Positions 17,111-27,336 of a stretch of DNA of 64,000 nucleotides are shown one piece after another; the stretch's first letter is position 1, and each line of letters opens with the position of its first letter. The notes under the pieces are model-generated. The model did not search any database. It had not been told where the DNA came from and saw nothing but the letters and a program-made list of their open reading frames with translations. This stretch comes from Sphingopyxis chilensis (lineage in GTDB: Bacteria > Pseudomonadota > Alphaproteobacteria > Sphingomonadales > Sphingomonadaceae). A program made the position numbers and the translations under genes. The stretch is from assembly GCF_035930445.1 (NCBI RefSeq), contig NZ_CP142394.1, positions 2,141,501-2,205,500 on the forward strand, in the 5' to 3' direction.

Positions 17111-19177
17111 ATGCGTAACATGCTCCTCACCAGCGCGATCGCGCTCACCGCCGCCCTTTCCTCCCCCGCCCTGGCCCGCCCGATGACCGAGGTGGACCTA
17201 GCAATCTTGAAACGCGTCTCCGCGCCGACCGCGTCGCCCGACGGGCGCTGGGTCGTCTTCCAGATGACCGAGACCGAGGGCGGAACCTACAAGCGATCGA
17301 CCGGGCTCTGGCTCGTCGACCGCAATGCAAAGGGCGCGAAACCGACGCCGATCGCCGACACCGCGGCCAAGAATGAAACCTCCCCCGCCTTCGACAATGA
17401 CGGCCTCCTCTATTTCCTCTCGAACGCGTCGGGCAAGGATCAGGTGTGGCGTATCGATCCGAAGACGGGCGGCGCCGCGACGCAGGTCACCGATACCAGG
17501 GCCGATGTCGCGGGTTTCAAGATTGCGCCAGACGGATCAAAGCTGCTCGCATGGGGCGACATTCCGAAGGAATGCACCGACTTCGGCTGTGAGGCGAAGG
17601 ACAAGGGCGCGCTTCCCGGTCCCGGCACCGGCCGTCTCTACAAGGATGGCGCGGGTTTCGTGCGCCACTGGGATCATTGGGAAACCCCCGGCACCTATAG
17701 CCGCCCCTTCGTTTTCAACCTCGAAGGCGGCAAGGCGATCGCCGCGCGTCCGGCCGACGCAGGCCTGATCGGCGACACTCCCTCCAAACCCTTCGGCGGC
17801 GGCGAGGAACTCGCCTGGGGCGCTGACAGCCGCACCGTTTTTTTCACGCTGCGCAAGGCCGACCGCAACGAACCGATGTCGACCAACCTCGATATCTACA
17901 GCTGGCTTGTCGACAGCCGGATGATGCCGGTGAACCTGACGCAGGACAATCAGGCGACCGACACCCTCCCCACCCCCTCGCCCGACGGCAAATGGCTGGC
18001 TTATGCCGCGATGGCGCGGCCCGGCTACGAGGCCGACCGGCTCGTTCTGATGCTGCGCAACCTCGAAAGCGGCGAGACGAAGAAGCTCACCGACGCATGG
18101 GATCGCTCTGTCGGCTCGATCGCCTGGGCGCCCGACGGCAAGTCGCTCTATATCACCGCGCAGGACACGCTCGAACATCCGGTGTTCCGCGTCGATGCCA
18201 CGACGGGCAAGGTTGAGCGGCTGAAGGCGTCACCGGAAGCGGTCGAGGGCAATGTCGGCGACGTCACCCCGCTCCCCGGTGGCGCTTTGCTCTATTCGCG
18301 CAACAGCGCGCTCCTGCCCACCGATCTCTTCGTCCGCGATGCCAAGGGCAAGGTCGGCCAGCTCACCAACGTCAACGCAGCGGCGCTCGCCGAATTCGAT
18401 CCGGTGAAGCTCGAAAAGATCCAGTTCGCCGGGGCGAATGGCGACAAGGTGTGGGGCATGATCCTGAAGCCCGCCAACAGCACGGGCAAGCTGCCGGTCG
18501 CCTTCATCGTCCATGGCGGGCCGCAGGGCAGCTTTGGCAACAGCTGGTCGACGCGCTGGAACCCGCGCCTTTTCGCCGAGCAGGGTTACGGCGTCGTCAC
18601 CGTCGATTTCCACGGCTCGACCGGCTATGGTCAGGCCTTCACCGACAGCATCAACAAGGATTGGGGCGGCAAACCGCTCGAGGATCTTAAGCTCGGCTTC
18701 GCCGCCGCCGGCAAGCAGGATGCGCAGCTCGACCTCACCAACGCCTGCGCGCTCGGCGCCTCCTATGGCGGCTATATGATGAACTGGATCGCGGGCCAGT
18801 GGACCGACGGCTTCAAATGCCTCGTCCAGCACGACGGCGTGTTCGACCTGCGCGCGATGGCGTTCGAGACCGAGGAATTGTGGTTCGACGAATGGGATCA
18901 TGGCGGCCCGTGGTGGGAACGCACCGACCCCGAAAAGTGGAACCCGGTCAATCATGTCGCGAAGTGGAAGACCCCGATGCTGGTGATCACCGGCGAAAAG
19001 GATTTCCGCATCCCCTACAGTCAGGGCCTCGCCGCCTTCACCGCGCTCCAGCGCCGCGGCGTTCCGTCAGAGCTGCTCGTCTTCCCCGACGAGAATCATT
19101 GGGTCCTGAAGGGCGCGAACAGCGTCCAGTGGCACCAGACAGTGTTCAACTGGATGGGCAGCCATTTAAAGAAGTAA
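17111..19177 (+). CDS. S9 family prolyl oligopeptidase-type peptidase, exported
   Basis: Serine peptidase of 688 residues, probably periplasmic, in the dipeptidyl/acylaminoacyl peptidase group. A signal peptide ends at SSPALA (residue 22). An N-terminal beta-propeller region with repeated SPDG/APDG turns (for example SPDGRWVVFQ, SPDGKWLAYA, APDGKSLYIT) is followed by an alpha/beta-hydrolase domain with nucleophile motif GASYGGYM (Ser near residue 552), the aspartate in TGEKDFRIPY, and the histidine in DENHWV. There is almost no ribosome-binding sequence before the ATG at 17111. It likely scavenges peptides. Confidence 0.93.
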   Translation: MRNMLLTSAIALTAALSSPALARPMTEVDLAILKRVSAPTASPDGRWVVFQMTETEGGTYKRSTGLWLVDRNAKGAKPTPIADTAAKNETSPAFDNDGLLYFLSNASGKDQVWRIDPKTGGAATQVTDTRADVAGFKIAPDGSKLLAWGDIPKECTDFGCEAKDKGALPGPGTGRLYKDGAGFVRHWDHWETPGTYSRPFVFNLEGGKAIAARPADAGLIGDTPSKPFGGGEELAWGADSRTVFFTLRKADRNEPMSTNLDIYSWLVDSRMMPVNLTQDNQATDTLPTPSPDGKWLAYAAMARPGYEADRLVLMLRNLESGETKKLTDAWDRSVGSIAWAPDGKSLYITAQDTLEHPVFRVDATTGKVERLKASPEAVEGNVGDVTPLPGGALLYSRNSALLPTDLFVRDAKGKVGQLTNVNAAALAEFDPVKLEKIQFAGANGDKVWGMILKPANSTGKLPVAFIVHGGPQGSFGNSWSTRWNPRLFAEQGYGVVTVDFHGSTGYGQAFTDSINKDWGGKPLEDLKLGFAAAGKQDAQLDLTNACALGASYGGYMMNWIAGQWTDGFKCLVQHDGVFDLRAMAFETEELWFDEWDHGGPWWERTDPEKWNPVNHVAKWKTPMLVITGEKDFRIPYSQGLAAFTALQRRGVPSELLVFPDENHWVLKGANSVQWHQTVFNWMGSHLKK

Positions 19178-19195
19178 GCCCACCTCTCCCTATAT

Positions 19196-19268
19196 CGTCA
19201 CCCCGGACTTGATCCGGGGTCCATTTCCTCGCCGCAGGAATGGATGCCGGATCAAGTCCGGCATGACG
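19196..19268. repeat. Palindromic extragenic repeat, family A, copy 1
   Basis: Two facing palindromes: a unit with CCCCGGACTTGATCCGGGG ending TCCA (19196-19223), a 17-base centre, and TGGA followed by GCCGGATCAAGTCCGGC and ATGACG (19241-19268). The whole is itself an imperfect inverted repeat. Similar units occur at 35370-35438 and 43801-43873. It lies between the S9 peptidase gene and valS. Confidence 0.85.
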
Positions 19269-19326
19269 AGGATGGGTTCGTTCCCCCCTTGCCGCCTTCG
19301 CCCCCGACTGGCAAAGGCGCCCGGCT

Positions 19327-22080
19327 ATGCCGATGGAAAAAACATTCGATCCCGCCGCTATCGAGGCGAAATGGGCCCATGAATGGGAAAGCCGTGGACT
19401 CTTCCGTCCCGCGCGCCCCGACGCGACACCCTTCACGATCGTCAACCCGCCGCCGAACGTCACCGGCGCGCTGCATATCGGCCATGCGCTCGACAATACG
19501 CTGCAGGACGTGCTCGTCCGCTACGAGCGGCTGCGCGGCAAGGATGCCCTCTGGATCGTCGGGATGGACCATGCCGGCATCGCGACGCAGATGGTTGTCG
19601 AGCGCCAGCTCAACGAACGCCAGCAAAAGCGCACCGACTTCACGCGCGACGAGTTCGTCGACAAGGTCTGGGAATGGAAGGCGACCAGCGGCGGCCAGAT
19701 TACCCGCCAGCTCCGCCGTCTCGGCTGCTCGATGGACTGGTCGCGCGAGCAGTTCACGATGGATCCGCATTTCACGCGTGCGGTGGTCAAGGTATTCGTC
19801 GACCTCCACAAGAAGGGTCTGATCTACCGCGACAAGCGCCTGGTGAACTGGGATCCCGCGCTCAAGACCGCGATCTCCGACCTCGAAGTCGAATCGCACG
19901 AAGTGCCGGGCCATATGTGGCATTTCAAATATCCGCTCGCGGATGGCGAAACCTACACCTATGTCGAGCGCGACGCCGACGGCAATGTCTTGTTCGAGGA
20001 AGAGCGCGACTATATTTCGATCGCGACGACGCGCCCCGAAACGATGCTCGGCGACGGCGCCGTTGCGGTGCATCCCGACGACGAGCGCTATCGGCCTATC
20101 GTGGGCAAATATTGCGAAATCCCCGTCGGGCCCAAGGAACATCGCCGCCTGATCCCGATCATCACCGACGAATATCCCGATCCGCATTTCGGGTCGGGCG
20201 CGGTCAAGATCACCGGCGCGCATGACGAAAACGACTATGGCGTCGCGCAACGCAACGGCATTCCGATGTATCGCCTGATGGACGAAGTCGCCGCGATGCG
20301 CGCCGATGGTCCACCCTACGCCGAAGCCGCCGCGCGCGCGGTCGAAATCGCCAGGGGCGCGACCGCGACCCCGGCCGAAATCGACGCGCTCAACCTCGTT
20401 CCCGAAGAATATCGCGGGCTCGATCGTTATGAAGCGCGGGGGCGCGTCGTCGCCGACATCGATGCCGAAGGGCTGATGGTCAAGGTCGAGGACAAGCTGA
20501 TCATGCAGCCGTTCGGCGACCGTGGCGGCGTCGTGATCGAGCCGATGCTGACCGACCAATGGTATGTCGACGCCAAGACGCTGGCGCAGCCGCCGATTCA
20601 GGCGGTGCGCGACGGGCGCATCAACATCGTCCCCAAGACGTGGGAAAAGACCTTCTTCAACTGGATGGAAAATATCCAGCCCTGGTGCGTCTCGCGTCAG
20701 CTGTGGTGGGGGCACCGGATTCCGGCGTGGTACGCCGAGGACGGCCGCATCTTTGTCGCTGAAACCGAGGAAGAGGCGCAAGCCGAAGCGGGCGCCGGTG
20801 TCGCCCTGACCCGCGACGAGGACGTCCTCGACACCTGGTTCTCCTCCGCCCTCTGGCCCTTCGCAACGCTCGGCTGGCCCGAGAATAGCGAACTGCTGAA
20901 GCGCCATTACCCCAATGACGTGCTCATCTCCGGCTTCGACATCCTCTTCTTCTGGGATGCCCGCATGGCGATGCAGGGGATGGAGTTCATGGGCGACGTG
21001 CCGTGGAAGACGCTCTACCTCCACGGCCTCGTCCGCGCGCCCGACGGCGCGAAGATGTCGAAGTCGAAGGGCAATGTCGTCGACCCGCTCGGGCTGATCG
21101 ACCAGTACGGCGCCGACGCGCTGCGCTTTTTCATGTCGGCGATGGAAAGCCAGGGCCGCGACATCAAGATGGATGACGCCCGCCTCGCCGGCTATCGCAA
21201 CTTCGCGACCAAGCTGTGGAACGCCGCGCGTTTCTGCGAAGCCAACGGCATTTCGGCCTCGACCAGCTTCGAGGCGCCCGCCGCGACGCTCCCGGTCAAC
21301 CGCTGGATCATCGGCGAGGTCGCCGCGACCGTCGCCGCGATGGAAAGTGCCTTCGCCGCCTATCGTTTCGACGAGGCCGCGAATGCGATCTACAGCTTCG
21401 CGTGGGACCGTTTCTGCGACTGGTATCTCGAACTGATCAAAGGGTCGATCGACGACGAGACGAAGGCGGTCGCGGGCTGGGTGCTCGACCAGATCCTCGT
21501 CATGCTCCACCCGTTCATGCCGTTCATCACGGAAGAGCTGTGGACCGGGCTTGGCGATCGCGCCGACTATCCGCTGATCACCGCCAAATGGCCCACGCCG
21601 AACGCCGCGCACGATGCCGACGCCAGCGCCGACATCGACTGGCTGATCAAGCTCGTCAGCGAATTGCGGACTGCCAAGGCCGAGCTTGGTCTGCCGCCGG
21701 GCGCGCGCCTGACCGCGCATTTCCCGGTGTCGCTCAAGCGCCGCACCGACAAGCTCGCCGCGCAGCTCGACCGCCTCGCACGTCTTGAGACGGTCAGCTT
21801 CGACCTCGCCCCCGCGGGCGCCGCGGCGCAGCTCGTCGTCGAGGGCGAGACGATCACCGTGCCGCTCGAGGGCGTCATCGACATCGCCTCCGAACGCGAC
21901 CGGCTGACCAAGGCGCTCGCCGCCGCGACGAAAGAACGCGATGGCCTCGCCGGCCGCCTGAACAACGCGTCCTTCGTCGAACGCGCCAAGCCCGAAGCGG
22001 TCGAAAAGGCGCGCGTCGACCACGCCGCCAAGGAAGCCGAAGCCGACCGCCTGACCGCCGCACTGGCGCGGCTGGGGTGA
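19327..22080 (+). CDS. valS: Valine--tRNA ligase
   Basis: Class I aminoacyl-tRNA synthetase charging tRNA-Val. The 917-residue protein has [16 protein letters not shown] with HIGH at residues 50-53, an editing domain, [19 protein letters not shown] at about 576-583, and a C-terminal coiled-coil tail (about 850-917, [18 protein letters not shown]) typical of ValRS. Length is normal for the family. Its TGA stop overlaps the GTG start of the MATE gene, so the two are probably cotranscribed. The start ATG at 19327 follows shortly after a palindromic repeat. Confidence 0.97.
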   Translation: MPMEKTFDPAAIEAKWAHEWESRGLFRPARPDATPFTIVNPPPNVTGALHIGHALDNTLQDVLVRYERLRGKDALWIVGMDHAGIATQMVVERQLNERQQKRTDFTRDEFVDKVWEWKATSGGQITRQLRRLGCSMDWSREQFTMDPHFTRAVVKVFVDLHKKGLIYRDKRLVNWDPALKTAISDLEVESHEVPGHMWHFKYPLADGETYTYVERDADGNVLFEEERDYISIATTRPETMLGDGAVAVHPDDERYRPIVGKYCEIPVGPKEHRRLIPIITDEYPDPHFGSGAVKITGAHDENDYGVAQRNGIPMYRLMDEVAAMRADGPPYAEAAARAVEIARGATATPAEIDALNLVPEEYRGLDRYEARGRVVADIDAEGLMVKVEDKLIMQPFGDRGGVVIEPMLTDQWYVDAKTLAQPPIQAVRDGRINIVPKTWEKTFFNWMENIQPWCVSRQLWWGHRIPAWYAEDGRIFVAETEEEAQAEAGAGVALTRDEDVLDTWFSSALWPFATLGWPENSELLKRHYPNDVLISGFDILFFWDARMAMQGMEFMGDVPWKTLYLHGLVRAPDGAKMSKSKGNVVDPLGLIDQYGADALRFFMSAMESQGRDIKMDDARLAGYRNFATKLWNAARFCEANGISASTSFEAPAATLPVNRWIIGEVAATVAAMESAFAAYRFDEAANAIYSFAWDRFCDWYLELIKGSIDDETKAVAGWVLDQILVMLHPFMPFITEELWTGLGDRADYPLITAKWPTPNAAHDADASADIDWLIKLVSELRTAKAELGLPPGARLTAHFPVSLKRRTDKLAAQLDRLARLETVSFDLAPAGAAAQLVVEGETITVPLEGVIDIASERDRLTKALAAATKERDGLAGRLNNASFVERAKPEAVEKARVDHAAKEAEADRLTAALARLG

Positions 22081-23540
22081 ACGAAGAGGTCCCCGTCACG
22101 CCGACGCCGGTCGCGGCGGCGGCGGACCCGGCTGCCAGCCCGGTCCCGCCGCGCCAGACCGCGCGCGGCGCCGGGCGGATGGACCTGACCCAGGGGCCGA
22201 TCACCAAGACGCTGATCCTCTTCGCGCTGCCGACGCTCGCGTCGAACATTCTCCAGACGCTGTCGGGATCGGTGAACTCGATCTGGGTCGGGCAATTCCT
22301 CGGCGAGGGCGCGCTCGCCGCGACCGCCAACGCCAATATCATCATGTTTCTGATGTTCGGCGCCTTCTTCGGCTTCGGCATGGCGGCCACGGTGTTGATT
22401 GGGCAGTCGATCGGGCGCGGCGATATCGACGCTGCGCGGCGCGCGACCGGCGGCGTGATCGGCCTTGCGCTGATCTTTTCGATCGTCATCGCGATTGTCG
22501 GCTGGTTCGCGTCGGACCAGATATTGCGTTGGCTCGAGACCCCGCCCGAAGCCTTCGGGCTCGCGCATGATTATCTCCGCGTCACCTTCCTCGCGGTTCC
22601 CGCGTCGATGCTATCGGTGACGCTGATGATGGCCTCGCGCGGCGCGGGCGATGCCGTGACGCCGCTCCGCTTCATGATCCTCGCGGTCGTGCTCGACATC
22701 GTCTTCAACCCCGTGCTGATCCTCGGCCTCGGCCCCTTCCCGCGCCTGGGGATCGCGGGCAGCGCGCTCGCGACTGCGCTCGCCGGGACGATCAGCCTCG
22801 CGGGCATGATCGGCTGGTTCTACGCGAAGAACCATGTTCTCCGCCTGCGCGGCCGCGAACTGTCATACCTTCTTCCCAAATGGAGCGAGCTGCGCTTCAT
22901 CATCGGGCGCGGCCTGCCGATGGGCGCGCAGATGCTCGTCATCTCGGGCGCCGGACTCGTGATGGTCGGGCTCGTCAACCGCGAGGGGCTCGTCACCGCC
23001 GCAGCCTATGGCGCGACATTGCAGCTCTGGAACTATATCCAGATGCCCGCGCTCGCGGTCGGCGCGGCGGTCAGTTCGATGGCGGCGCAGAATATCGGCG
23101 CCGGGCGCTGGGACCGCGTATCCTCGGTGACGAACAGCGGCATCGCGATCAACCTCGCGATGACCGGCGTGCTCATCGCGCTCCTCCTGGCGTTCGACCG
23201 TGCCGCGCTCGCGCTGTTCCTCGGCGGCGAAAGCCCGGCGATCGACGTTGCGCGCAATATCCAGCTGATCGCGACCTGGACTTTCCTGCCCTTCGGCACG
23301 ACGATCGTGCTCATCAGCACCTTGCGCGCCAACGGCTCGGTCGTGCCGCCGCTCGTCATCCTGTTCCTGTCGATGTTCCCGATCCGCCTCGGCATCTATT
23401 ATTTCGGCTATCCCGCGGTCGGCAGCGACATCCTCTGGTGGAGCTTCCCGCTGTCGTCGCTCTCCTCGCTGGCGATGGCATGGGCCATATACAAGCGTGG
23501 CGGCTGGCGCCGGGCATTGCCTCGGTCCGGGGGCGGCTAA
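22077..23540 (+). CDS. MATE family efflux transporter
   Basis: Inner-membrane drug or metabolite/cation antiporter of 487 residues with about 12 hydrophobic segments. The MATE pattern shows in [20 protein letters not shown] at the first helix and in the repeated [17 protein letters not shown] region and its counterpart in the second half. The start is GTG at 22077, overlapping the valS stop (GTGA). The N-terminal 35 residues are polar and Ala/Pro-rich. The substrate cannot be told from sequence. Confidence 0.9.
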   Translation: MNEEVPVTPTPVAAAADPAASPVPPRQTARGAGRMDLTQGPITKTLILFALPTLASNILQTLSGSVNSIWVGQFLGEGALAATANANIIMFLMFGAFFGFGMAATVLIGQSIGRGDIDAARRATGGVIGLALIFSIVIAIVGWFASDQILRWLETPPEAFGLAHDYLRVTFLAVPASMLSVTLMMASRGAGDAVTPLRFMILAVVLDIVFNPVLILGLGPFPRLGIAGSALATALAGTISLAGMIGWFYAKNHVLRLRGRELSYLLPKWSELRFIIGRGLPMGAQMLVISGAGLVMVGLVNREGLVTAAAYGATLQLWNYIQMPALAVGAAVSSMAAQNIGAGRWDRVSSVTNSGIAINLAMTGVLIALLLAFDRAALALFLGGESPAIDVARNIQLIATWTFLPFGTTIVLISTLRANGSVVPPLVILFLSMFPIRLGIYYFGYPAVGSDILWWSFPLSSLSSLAMAWAIYKRGGWRRALPRSGGG

Positions 23541-23626
23541 GTCGCCGGCTTTCGACCAAGGCGCGCGCCGCTTCGACTGGCGGCCCGGCGCCCGCTAGCC
23601 AGCGACCGGCTTTTGCCGCTAAAGTC

Positions 23627-24805
23627 ATGTCAATGAATGTGACAAACCGCAAAGACGCGCTGCGCGACCAGCGCGCGAAAATGCTGGCCGCCGCGCCCGA
23701 CTGGCGCGCATCCGACGCGCGCGTCAATCCGCGCGTCGCGATCGGGTCGATCATTGCCATGTGGCTGATCTATTTCCTGATCACCACCGGCCTCGCCATG
23801 CTGACCGGCGCGCCCGAACAATGGTCTTATGCGGGCCGCCGCGCGATCGTCGTCGTCGCGGGAATATTGTGCACCTTCGTCCTCTACCAGTTGCTCCAGC
23901 GCGCCCAGCCGCAAAGCTTCGGCGCACGCCTTGCCGCCGCGATGGGCGCCGCGATCCCGCTGGTCGTCGTCTATGCGACGATCAACCTGCTCGTCTTCTT
24001 CTATTGGTTCCCCGCGCCCGACACGGCAAAGATCATAGAGGAAGTGCAATCGAAATTCCCAGTGGCGTGGGAAATGGTGTTGATCCTCGACAGTTCGATC
24101 CGCTGGTATTTCTTTTTCGCGGTCTGGGCCGCGCTCTATGTCGCCTTCGGCTACGCCAATGAAATGCGGGCGGTCGAACGGCGCGCCAATCATTTCCGCA
24201 TGGAGGCGCAGACCGCGCAGCTCCGTGCCTTGCATTATCAGGTCAATCCGCATTTCCTGTTCAACACGCTCAATTCGCTATCGACGCTGGTGCTGAAGGG
24301 GTCGAAGAGCGAGGCCGAGACGATGATCATGAACCTCTCGTCCTTCCTCCGCTCAAGCCTTGCGGTCGATCCCGAACAACTCGTCAGCCTCGACGAGGAG
24401 ATCGCGCTCCAGCGTCTCTATCTCGATATCGAACAGACGCGCTTTCCCGACCGGCTCCAGGTCGAGGTGACGATGCCCGACGAGTTGAAAAACGCCTGCG
24501 TGCCGGTGCTGATCCTGCAGCCGATCATCGAAAATGCGATCAAATATGGTGTTTCGCCCAGCAAGGGCCGAATCGCGATTCGCCTCGACGCCAGTGCCGA
24601 ATATGGTCTGCTCATAGTGCGCGTCGAGAACGACATCGACCCCAAGGCGCCCGTCCCCGCTTCGGGTACTGGGCTCGGGCTCGGCAATGTTCGCGAACGC
24701 CTGCTGACGCGCTATGGCCCCACTGCGGGCTGCGAATGGGGCAAATCGGATAGTGGCGGCTTTGTCGTTTCGCTCTGGCTGCCGCTGGCACGGGAGGCTT
24801 GTTGA
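23627..24805 (+). CDS. LytS/YehU-type sensor histidine kinase (His_kinase domain)
   Basis: Membrane sensor of 392 residues paired with the LytTR regulator that follows after 4 bases. Four membrane segments lie at about 44-160 (for example AIGSIIAMWLIYFLITTGL, VVVAGILCTFVLYQLL). The kinase core has the phospho-accepting His209 in YQVNPHFLFNTLNSL, an N-box ILQPIIENAIKYG, and a G-box GTGLGLGNVRERL. The frame is open far upstream into the MATE gene, but the ATG at 23627 begins the credible protein; no clear ribosome site is seen. The signal is unknown. Confidence 0.9.
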   Translation: MSMNVTNRKDALRDQRAKMLAAAPDWRASDARVNPRVAIGSIIAMWLIYFLITTGLAMLTGAPEQWSYAGRRAIVVVAGILCTFVLYQLLQRAQPQSFGARLAAAMGAAIPLVVVYATINLLVFFYWFPAPDTAKIIEEVQSKFPVAWEMVLILDSSIRWYFFFAVWAALYVAFGYANEMRAVERRANHFRMEAQTAQLRALHYQVNPHFLFNTLNSLSTLVLKGSKSEAETMIMNLSSFLRSSLAVDPEQLVSLDEEIALQRLYLDIEQTRFPDRLQVEVTMPDELKNACVPVLILQPIIENAIKYGVSPSKGRIAIRLDASAEYGLLIVRVENDIDPKAPVPASGTGLGLGNVRERLLTRYGPTAGCEWGKSDSGGFVVSLWLPLAREAC

Positions 24806-24809
24806 CGTC

Positions 24810-25541
24810 ATGATCCAGACCTTGCGCACCCTGATCGTCGATGACGAACCGCTGGCGATCGAGCGCCTGCAAATCCTCGCCGGGCAACAGGACGGCATTT
24901 CGCTCGTCGGCACCGCCAGCGACGGCGCCTCGGCGCTGCGCATGGTCGATGCGCTCGCACCCGACCTGGTGCTCTGCGACATCGCGATGCCCGATCTCAA
25001 CGGGCTGGAGGTCGCCGCCGCGATCGAGGGCATGGACAATCCGCCCGCGATCGTCTTCGTCACCGCCTTCGACCGTTATGCGGTCGCGGCGTTCGACGTC
25101 GCCGCGGTCGACTATCTGCTCAAGCCCGTGTCGCCCGACCGCCTCGCCCGCGCGCTCTCCCGCGTCCGCGAATGGCGCTCGACCGAGCGGGCGCCGGCGC
25201 AAAAAAGCAAGTGGATCAACGAATTCTGGGTCCAAAACCGCGGCGAGATGCTGCGAATCGACGCCGGCCAGGTCGATCTGATCGAGGCCGAACGCGACTA
25301 TATGCGCCTGCACGTCGGCGGCCGCAGTTGGCTCATTCACCAGACGATCAAATCGCTGGAAGCACGGATGAACCCCGACCAGTTCATGCGCATCCACCGG
25401 TCAAAGATGATCCGCCGCGAAGGCATTGTCGGATTGAAGCATCATGGCGACGGGGCGTGGAGCGTCGACCTTGGCGAGGGTGGCGTCCATCGTATCGGAC
25501 GCACCTATCTCCATGACGTCAAGGCGATCATGCACGTCTAA
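24810..25541 (+). CDS. LytTR-type response regulator
   Basis: A 243-residue regulator with a receiver domain at 6-120 (VDDEP, phospho-acceptor Asp57 in CDIAMPD, and a KPVSPDRL lysine) and a LytTR DNA-binding domain at about 140-240 (LIEAERDYMRLHV, FMRIHRSKMI). LytTR proteins bind direct repeats through beta-strands. The ATG at 24810 has GGGAGG upstream and is 4 bases past the kinase stop. An intrinsic terminator follows. Targets are unknown. Confidence 0.93.
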   Translation: MIQTLRTLIVDDEPLAIERLQILAGQQDGISLVGTASDGASALRMVDALAPDLVLCDIAMPDLNGLEVAAAIEGMDNPPAIVFVTAFDRYAVAAFDVAAVDYLLKPVSPDRLARALSRVREWRSTERAPAQKSKWINEFWVQNRGEMLRIDAGQVDLIEAERDYMRLHVGGRSWLIHQTIKSLEARMNPDQFMRIHRSKMIRREGIVGLKHHGDGAWSVDLGEGGVHRIGRTYLHDVKAIMHV

Positions 25542-25555
25542 AGTCTTACCCCACC

Positions 25556-25594
25556 AAAAAAAGCGGCCATGCCGCCAGGGCATGACCACTTTTT
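25556..25594. terminator. Probable bidirectional terminator after the LytTR regulator
   Basis: An A-run, an imperfect GC stem built on CATGCC (25568-25573) and GGCATG (25579-25584), then a T-run at 25590-25594. It sits between the convergent LytTR regulator and urcA genes, so it can serve both. Confidence 0.7.
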
Positions 25595-25618
25595 GGGATC
25601 AACATACAGCCGGGTTGG

Positions 25619-25957
25619 TCAGGGCGCGGCGACGACCATCGCGCCCTGGTCGGCGAGGCGCGTGCCGCCGCCGTTGAACAGGGCCGCGAGCTTGGTTTCG
25701 GCGTCGCTCATCGCCTGCACCTTGCACGCGTTTTCGGCGGCGCGCTCGCGCAGCGTCGCACGGCCCGGCAATCCGCAGACCTTGCGAACGGCCATCTTGA
25801 CGCGGGTCGTCAGTCGTTCGCGACCGCGCTCGCTCGACAGGTTGAGATCGTCATAGGACACGGCAATGCTCCGCGTAACGTCTTGCGCGAAGGCGGGGGC
25901 CGCGACGCCGGCCGTCGCCAGCGGCACAGTCAGCAGCATCAGGAAAAATTTCGCCAT
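25619..25957 (-). CDS. UrcA family protein
   Basis: A 112-residue exported protein with a signal peptide ending at APAFAQ (residue 25) and the UrcA pattern: VSYDDLNLSSERGRERLTTRV, then two conserved cysteines in RKVCGLPG and ENACKVQAM. Proteins of this family are abundant in sphingomonads and their function is not established. It is convergent with the LytTR regulator gene. A long imperfect inverted repeat lies in its upstream region. Confidence 0.85.
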   Translation of the reverse strand: MAKFFLMLLTVPLATAGVAAPAFAQDVTRSIAVSYDDLNLSSERGRERLTTRVKMAVRKVCGLPGRATLRERAAENACKVQAMSDAETKLAALFNGGGTRLADQGAMVVAAP

Positions 25958-25974
25958 GGGGGAGTCCTCTCTAC

Positions 25975-26048
25975 AAGGGATGCGGGATACCGGTCGGCGG
26001 ACCGGGGAGACCGTCTTCCGATATCCCGCAACACGGTTGATACCCCTT
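25975..26048. other. Nested inverted repeats upstream of urcA
   Basis: An outer pair AAGGG (25975-25979)/CCCTT (26044-26048), a middle pair GCGGGATA (25982-25989)/TATCCCGC (26022-26029), and a perfect inner hairpin CCGGTC-GGCG-GACCGG (25990-26005). This 74-base structured block lies 18 bases from the urcA start codon and could be a leader RNA structure or an operator. No known riboswitch class was recognised. Confidence 0.5.
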
Positions 26049-26200
26049 GGACGTCGCGGGAATCATCTTTGGATCGATCGGCGCGAACGGCGGCTCGATT
26101 TACGGACGAAGGGCGTCCATCCGTCGACGAATGGTCGGCGGAGGGGTAATATCGTGGCGCAAGGCTTGCATCGGACACACGGCCGTGGCCAAATCGGACT

Positions 26201-26695
26201 GTGACGAGGAAATTATCTTTCACACCGAGTCGATCCGGCGGCGAATGGCTCGTACGCGTATTGCTTCTGGCACTCGCGGGTGCGCTTGCCGGATTGCTGC
26301 TGGGCGAAATGATCGCCGAACCGCTGGCGGCGCCGCGCGCGCCCCTTACGACCTCTTATTCACGGCACAGTGCCAATCCCGAAGCCCGCGTGCCTCAGGG
26401 CGAAACCGCCGCCGCCTGCATCTCCTGCCCCGACAGCTATGGCGTCGCGGCAAGGCTGCGCGCCGAACGCGACGGGCGGATGATGGACGGCGCCTTTCGC
26501 GAATTGGGGGCGGTCGATATCGACGCGCCGCTGCCCGCCGAACCGGCCGACGACAGTTACCGATATGGCGGCCGCTTCCCCGACCCTAGCCCAAAGGTCG
26601 GGACGGTCCCGGCCGAAGACGCGAAGATGATCCCGCCTGCCGTGGACGGTGATGTACCGCCTGAGGCAGGATTCGACTGGCCGCCCGCAGAATAG
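26201..26695 (+). CDS. Hypothetical single-pass membrane protein with CxxC motif
   Basis: A 164-residue protein, unknown to me. One hydrophobic segment at about 17-36 (LVRVLLLALAGALAGLLLG) would anchor it with the rest outside. The outer part has a CISC motif at about 74-77 and a Pro/Asp-rich end. It starts with GTG at 26201 and only a weak ribosome site, so the start is uncertain. Codon use looks like that of its neighbours. It is convergent with the small exported protein gene that follows. Confidence 0.55.
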   Translation: MTRKLSFTPSRSGGEWLVRVLLLALAGALAGLLLGEMIAEPLAAPRAPLTTSYSRHSANPEARVPQGETAAACISCPDSYGVAARLRAERDGRMMDGAFRELGAVDIDAPLPAEPADDSYRYGGRFPDPSPKVGTVPAEDAKMIPPAVDGDVPPEAGFDWPPAE

Positions 26696-26767
26696 TGAAA
26701 ACCTGTCGTCAAAATCATCCGCATCACCGAGCGAGCCTCGGGGATGCGGATCAGGAAGCCGTCGGCC

Positions 26768-27193
26768 TTACTTGGGCGGCACGGGTGCCTGGGGCGCGCA
26801 GCGCGTCGTGTCGCCCGCCTTGCACGCGGCGACATCGGCCTCCCATTTCATCCGCTCTTCGGCCGACATCGCGGCCACGCGCGCCTTTTCGGCTTCATAG
26901 GCCGCGGTTTCTTCGGCATAAACCTGTTGGTCATGCGCGATCTGCTGCTGCGCGGCCGACACTTCCTGCGTATAAATGGTGTTGTCGGTGCTGGCGCGAG
27001 CCGCCTGTTCGGCATTGAGGCGCGCCGTATTCGCGCGTTCCTCGGGCGTCGTGCCGTCGGGCGCTGTCTCTTCGGCAACAGGGGCTACCGTTCGTGCGGC
27101 CGCAGGCGCGGCCTCGGGCGTCTGCCAAGCCATGGCCTGGGCCGAAGAAATCAGCGCGAATGCGGCGCTCGCCGCCCAAATCATCCTGGTCAT
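26768..27193 (-). CDS. Small exported coiled-coil protein, probable stress-regulon member
   Basis: A 141-residue protein with a signal peptide ending around AQAMAWQ (residue 22), an Ala/Pro-rich stretch, a charged helical middle (about 55-115, ANTARLNAEQAARA, YEAEKARVAAMSAEERMKW) and two cysteines near the end (AACKAGDTTRCAP). I recognise no family. GGAGGA precedes the ATG. Directly upstream is a sequence fitting the EcfG general stress promoter, so expression under stress is likely. Confidence 0.7.
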   Translation of the reverse strand: MTRMIWAASAAFALISSAQAMAWQTPEAAPAAARTVAPVAEETAPDGTTPEERANTARLNAEQAARASTDNTIYTQEVSAAQQQIAHDQQVYAEETAAYEAEKARVAAMSAEERMKWEADVAACKAGDTTRCAPQAPVPPK

Positions 27194-27229
27194 CGAAGTC
27201 CTCCTTCAAATCATCCGTATCGGCGGTCG

Positions 27230-27254
27230 AACGCTTGGCCCGTGGGACCGTTCC
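27230..27254 (-). promoter_or_regulatory. EcfG-type general stress promoter
   Basis: On the minus strand GGAAC (27254-27250) is followed by a 16-base spacer and CGTT (27233-27230), matching the alphaproteobacterial EcfG consensus GGAAC-N16/17-CGTT. It is placed about 37 bases before the start codon of the small exported protein, so the transcript would have a short leader containing GGAGGA. Confidence 0.75.
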
Positions 27255-27336
27255 CGCCCGATTTGACCTCCGATGGAGCAATCGCCATGCTACGGCCCCG
27301 ACCCTAGGCGCATCCCTTGTCCGATCGGCCGATCAT

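Noticed and set aside
19252..22023. A minus-strand frame of 923 codons opposite valS
   Set aside because: valS is unmistakable on the plus strand; the antisense frame has no domain and arises from third-position GC bias.
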